From Ancylostoma caninum (lineage: Eukaryota; Nematoda; Chromadorea; Rhabditida; Ancylostomatidae), in contig JBAJFG010000052.1 in NCBI GenBank assembly GCA_037903475.1, positions 372,001-436,000 of the forward strand: a stretch of 64,000 nucleotides of DNA. Direction: 5' to 3'. Shown here one piece after another: positions 63,111 through 64,000 of this stretch. The notes beneath the pieces are model-generated. The model saw nothing but the letters and a program-made list of their open reading frames with translations, did not search any database and was not told the origin of the DNA. Made by a program: the position numbers and the translations under genes. Positions within the stretch are counted from its first letter, which is position 1. Every line of letters starts with the position of its first letter.

Positions 63111-63884
63111 CGTGGTGAGCGTAAGAAGTCTGCGATTGTTGGCCCGCAAGTTCTCCTTTCTTTGATAGGGACCTCGCTCATTCCCAAAAAAAAAGTCCAT
63201 ATGTGAGTGGTGGATGAATTGCAAGAAGCGGACATATCAACGGAAGAAAAGCACGGTACAGACCGAATTTCTCACCGTGACTCTCTACTCGCTATCGCTG
63301 AGCGTTGCATGAACCCTTCAAGCTGTTAGTAAGCACTACGTCATACTTGCATGCGTCTATTAGCCTTTATATCCATTCTGCTAGCTCAATCCAGAAACGG
63401 GGCATTCTACGGCAGACCCATCTGGTATAAATTGCCTCAAGGAAGTGCACACTTACAGCGAGTAGTAGTTCAGCATAGGCTAATTTATTTAGGAAAACCG
63501 ATGAGAAAACAAGGAAGTTATTGAATTTGGTAACTTTTGCTGTCAACCATGAATACGAACACAAAAACAGCCTTAATTGCTGAATTATGGTGGCAGTCTT
63601 ACGGCGACCAGGCCACCAGAAGTGCGCTATTTTCACAAAATCGCTAATATGGCTGAACTCAATCACGCACGTAGGACAACCCGGAAATCCTAGATCAACT
63701 CCAAAATCCAAGAGAGAAATAAAAGAAGCAACTTTAAAAGGGCTTCATTTGCCCATCGTCCTCGGAACTTTTTTTGACTTGCAACAAGGTTCAACTCACT
63801 TGAAGCTTGCAAACTAATCTTTTTGTCCTAAACGGGAAGAAATTATTCAATAGGTACGAAGGACAAAAAGCTTGCACTGCTAGC

Positions 63885-63983
63885 TTATTTCGTTTCTAGA
63901 AGAGACTTAAACGCTTTTCTTTTAGCTTTTTCTTCCTGGATATCCAAGAAGGCACTGGAGAGCTCCTCGAAGCTGTAGCTCCG
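63885..63983 (-). CDS. Probable last exon of a gene entering from the right edge
   Basis: Behind a pyrimidine-rich CCCCCCTTAG acceptor lie 32 sense codons and TAA, reading RSYSFEELSSAFLDIQEE then KAKRKAFKSLLETK. The charged, helix-like composition and clean acceptor make coding likely. I do not recognise the protein; the rest lies beyond 64000. Confidence 0.5.
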   Translation of the reverse strand, partial: RSYSFEELSSAFLDIQEEKAKRKAFKSLLETK

Positions 63984-64000
63984 CTAAGGGGGGAAGTGAC

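Larger units (their letters stand above)
59116..63884. other. About 4.8 kb without a recognised gene
   Basis: AT-rich. It includes a perfect-stemmed hairpin at 61544-61587, a C-rich run near 60564 and a patch of CTGCTCGAAT-type repeats at 62870-63110. Short open frames do not look like conserved exons. Confidence 0.35.

Overview
This is a nuclear window from a nematode, most likely a clade V strongylid (hookworm-like). That placement is an inference. The genes have many small exons with nematode-type TTTTCAG acceptors, several start codons sit directly behind such acceptors (as expected for spliced-leader trans-splicing), and introns are loaded with small foldback elements beside a full RTE-type retrotransposon.

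Layout. 573-3505 (minus): KRR1, a ribosome-assembly factor, nine exons. 4220-13654 (plus): choline/ethanolamine phosphotransferase, eleven exons; its 6.3-kb second intron holds foldback elements, a 59-bp minisatellite and an LTR-type element nested in that minisatellite. 14271-17546 (plus): TRM13-type tRNA 2'-O-methyltransferase. 18103-19192 (plus): mitochondrial-type cyclophilin. These three plus-strand genes are head to tail about 0.6 kb apart. 20662-23881 (minus): SIX-family homeobox gene. 24067-24985 (minus): an unrecognised four-exon gene just upstream of it, and behind that (25269-25415, perhaps to about 25760) the end of another unrecognised minus-strand gene. 27706-28216: decayed mariner. 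30142-35323 (minus): seven-transmembrane receptor, ten exons. 35425-35760: a GAAT microsatellite. 36677-40864: two TIR elements in gene-free DNA. About 40925-44380 (plus): non-LTR retrotransposon with an unbroken 964-residue endonuclease/reverse transcriptase. 44380-63880: about 19.5 kb, AT-rich, no gene recognised, with degenerate repeats. 63885-63983 (minus): a probable last exon of a gene entering from the right edge.

The host genes are mostly housekeeping (18S rRNA processing, phospholipid synthesis, tRNA modification, protein folding) plus one developmental regulator and one receptor; they do not form one pathway. I assembled gene models by hand from splice consensus and family similarity; for all seven multi-exon models the summed coding length is a multiple of three and the intron phases agree. 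The most unusual material is the nested repeat complex in the phosphotransferase intron and the unknown gene directly ahead of the SIX gene. I saw no sign of a bacterial or viral system, CRISPR array or RNA gene.
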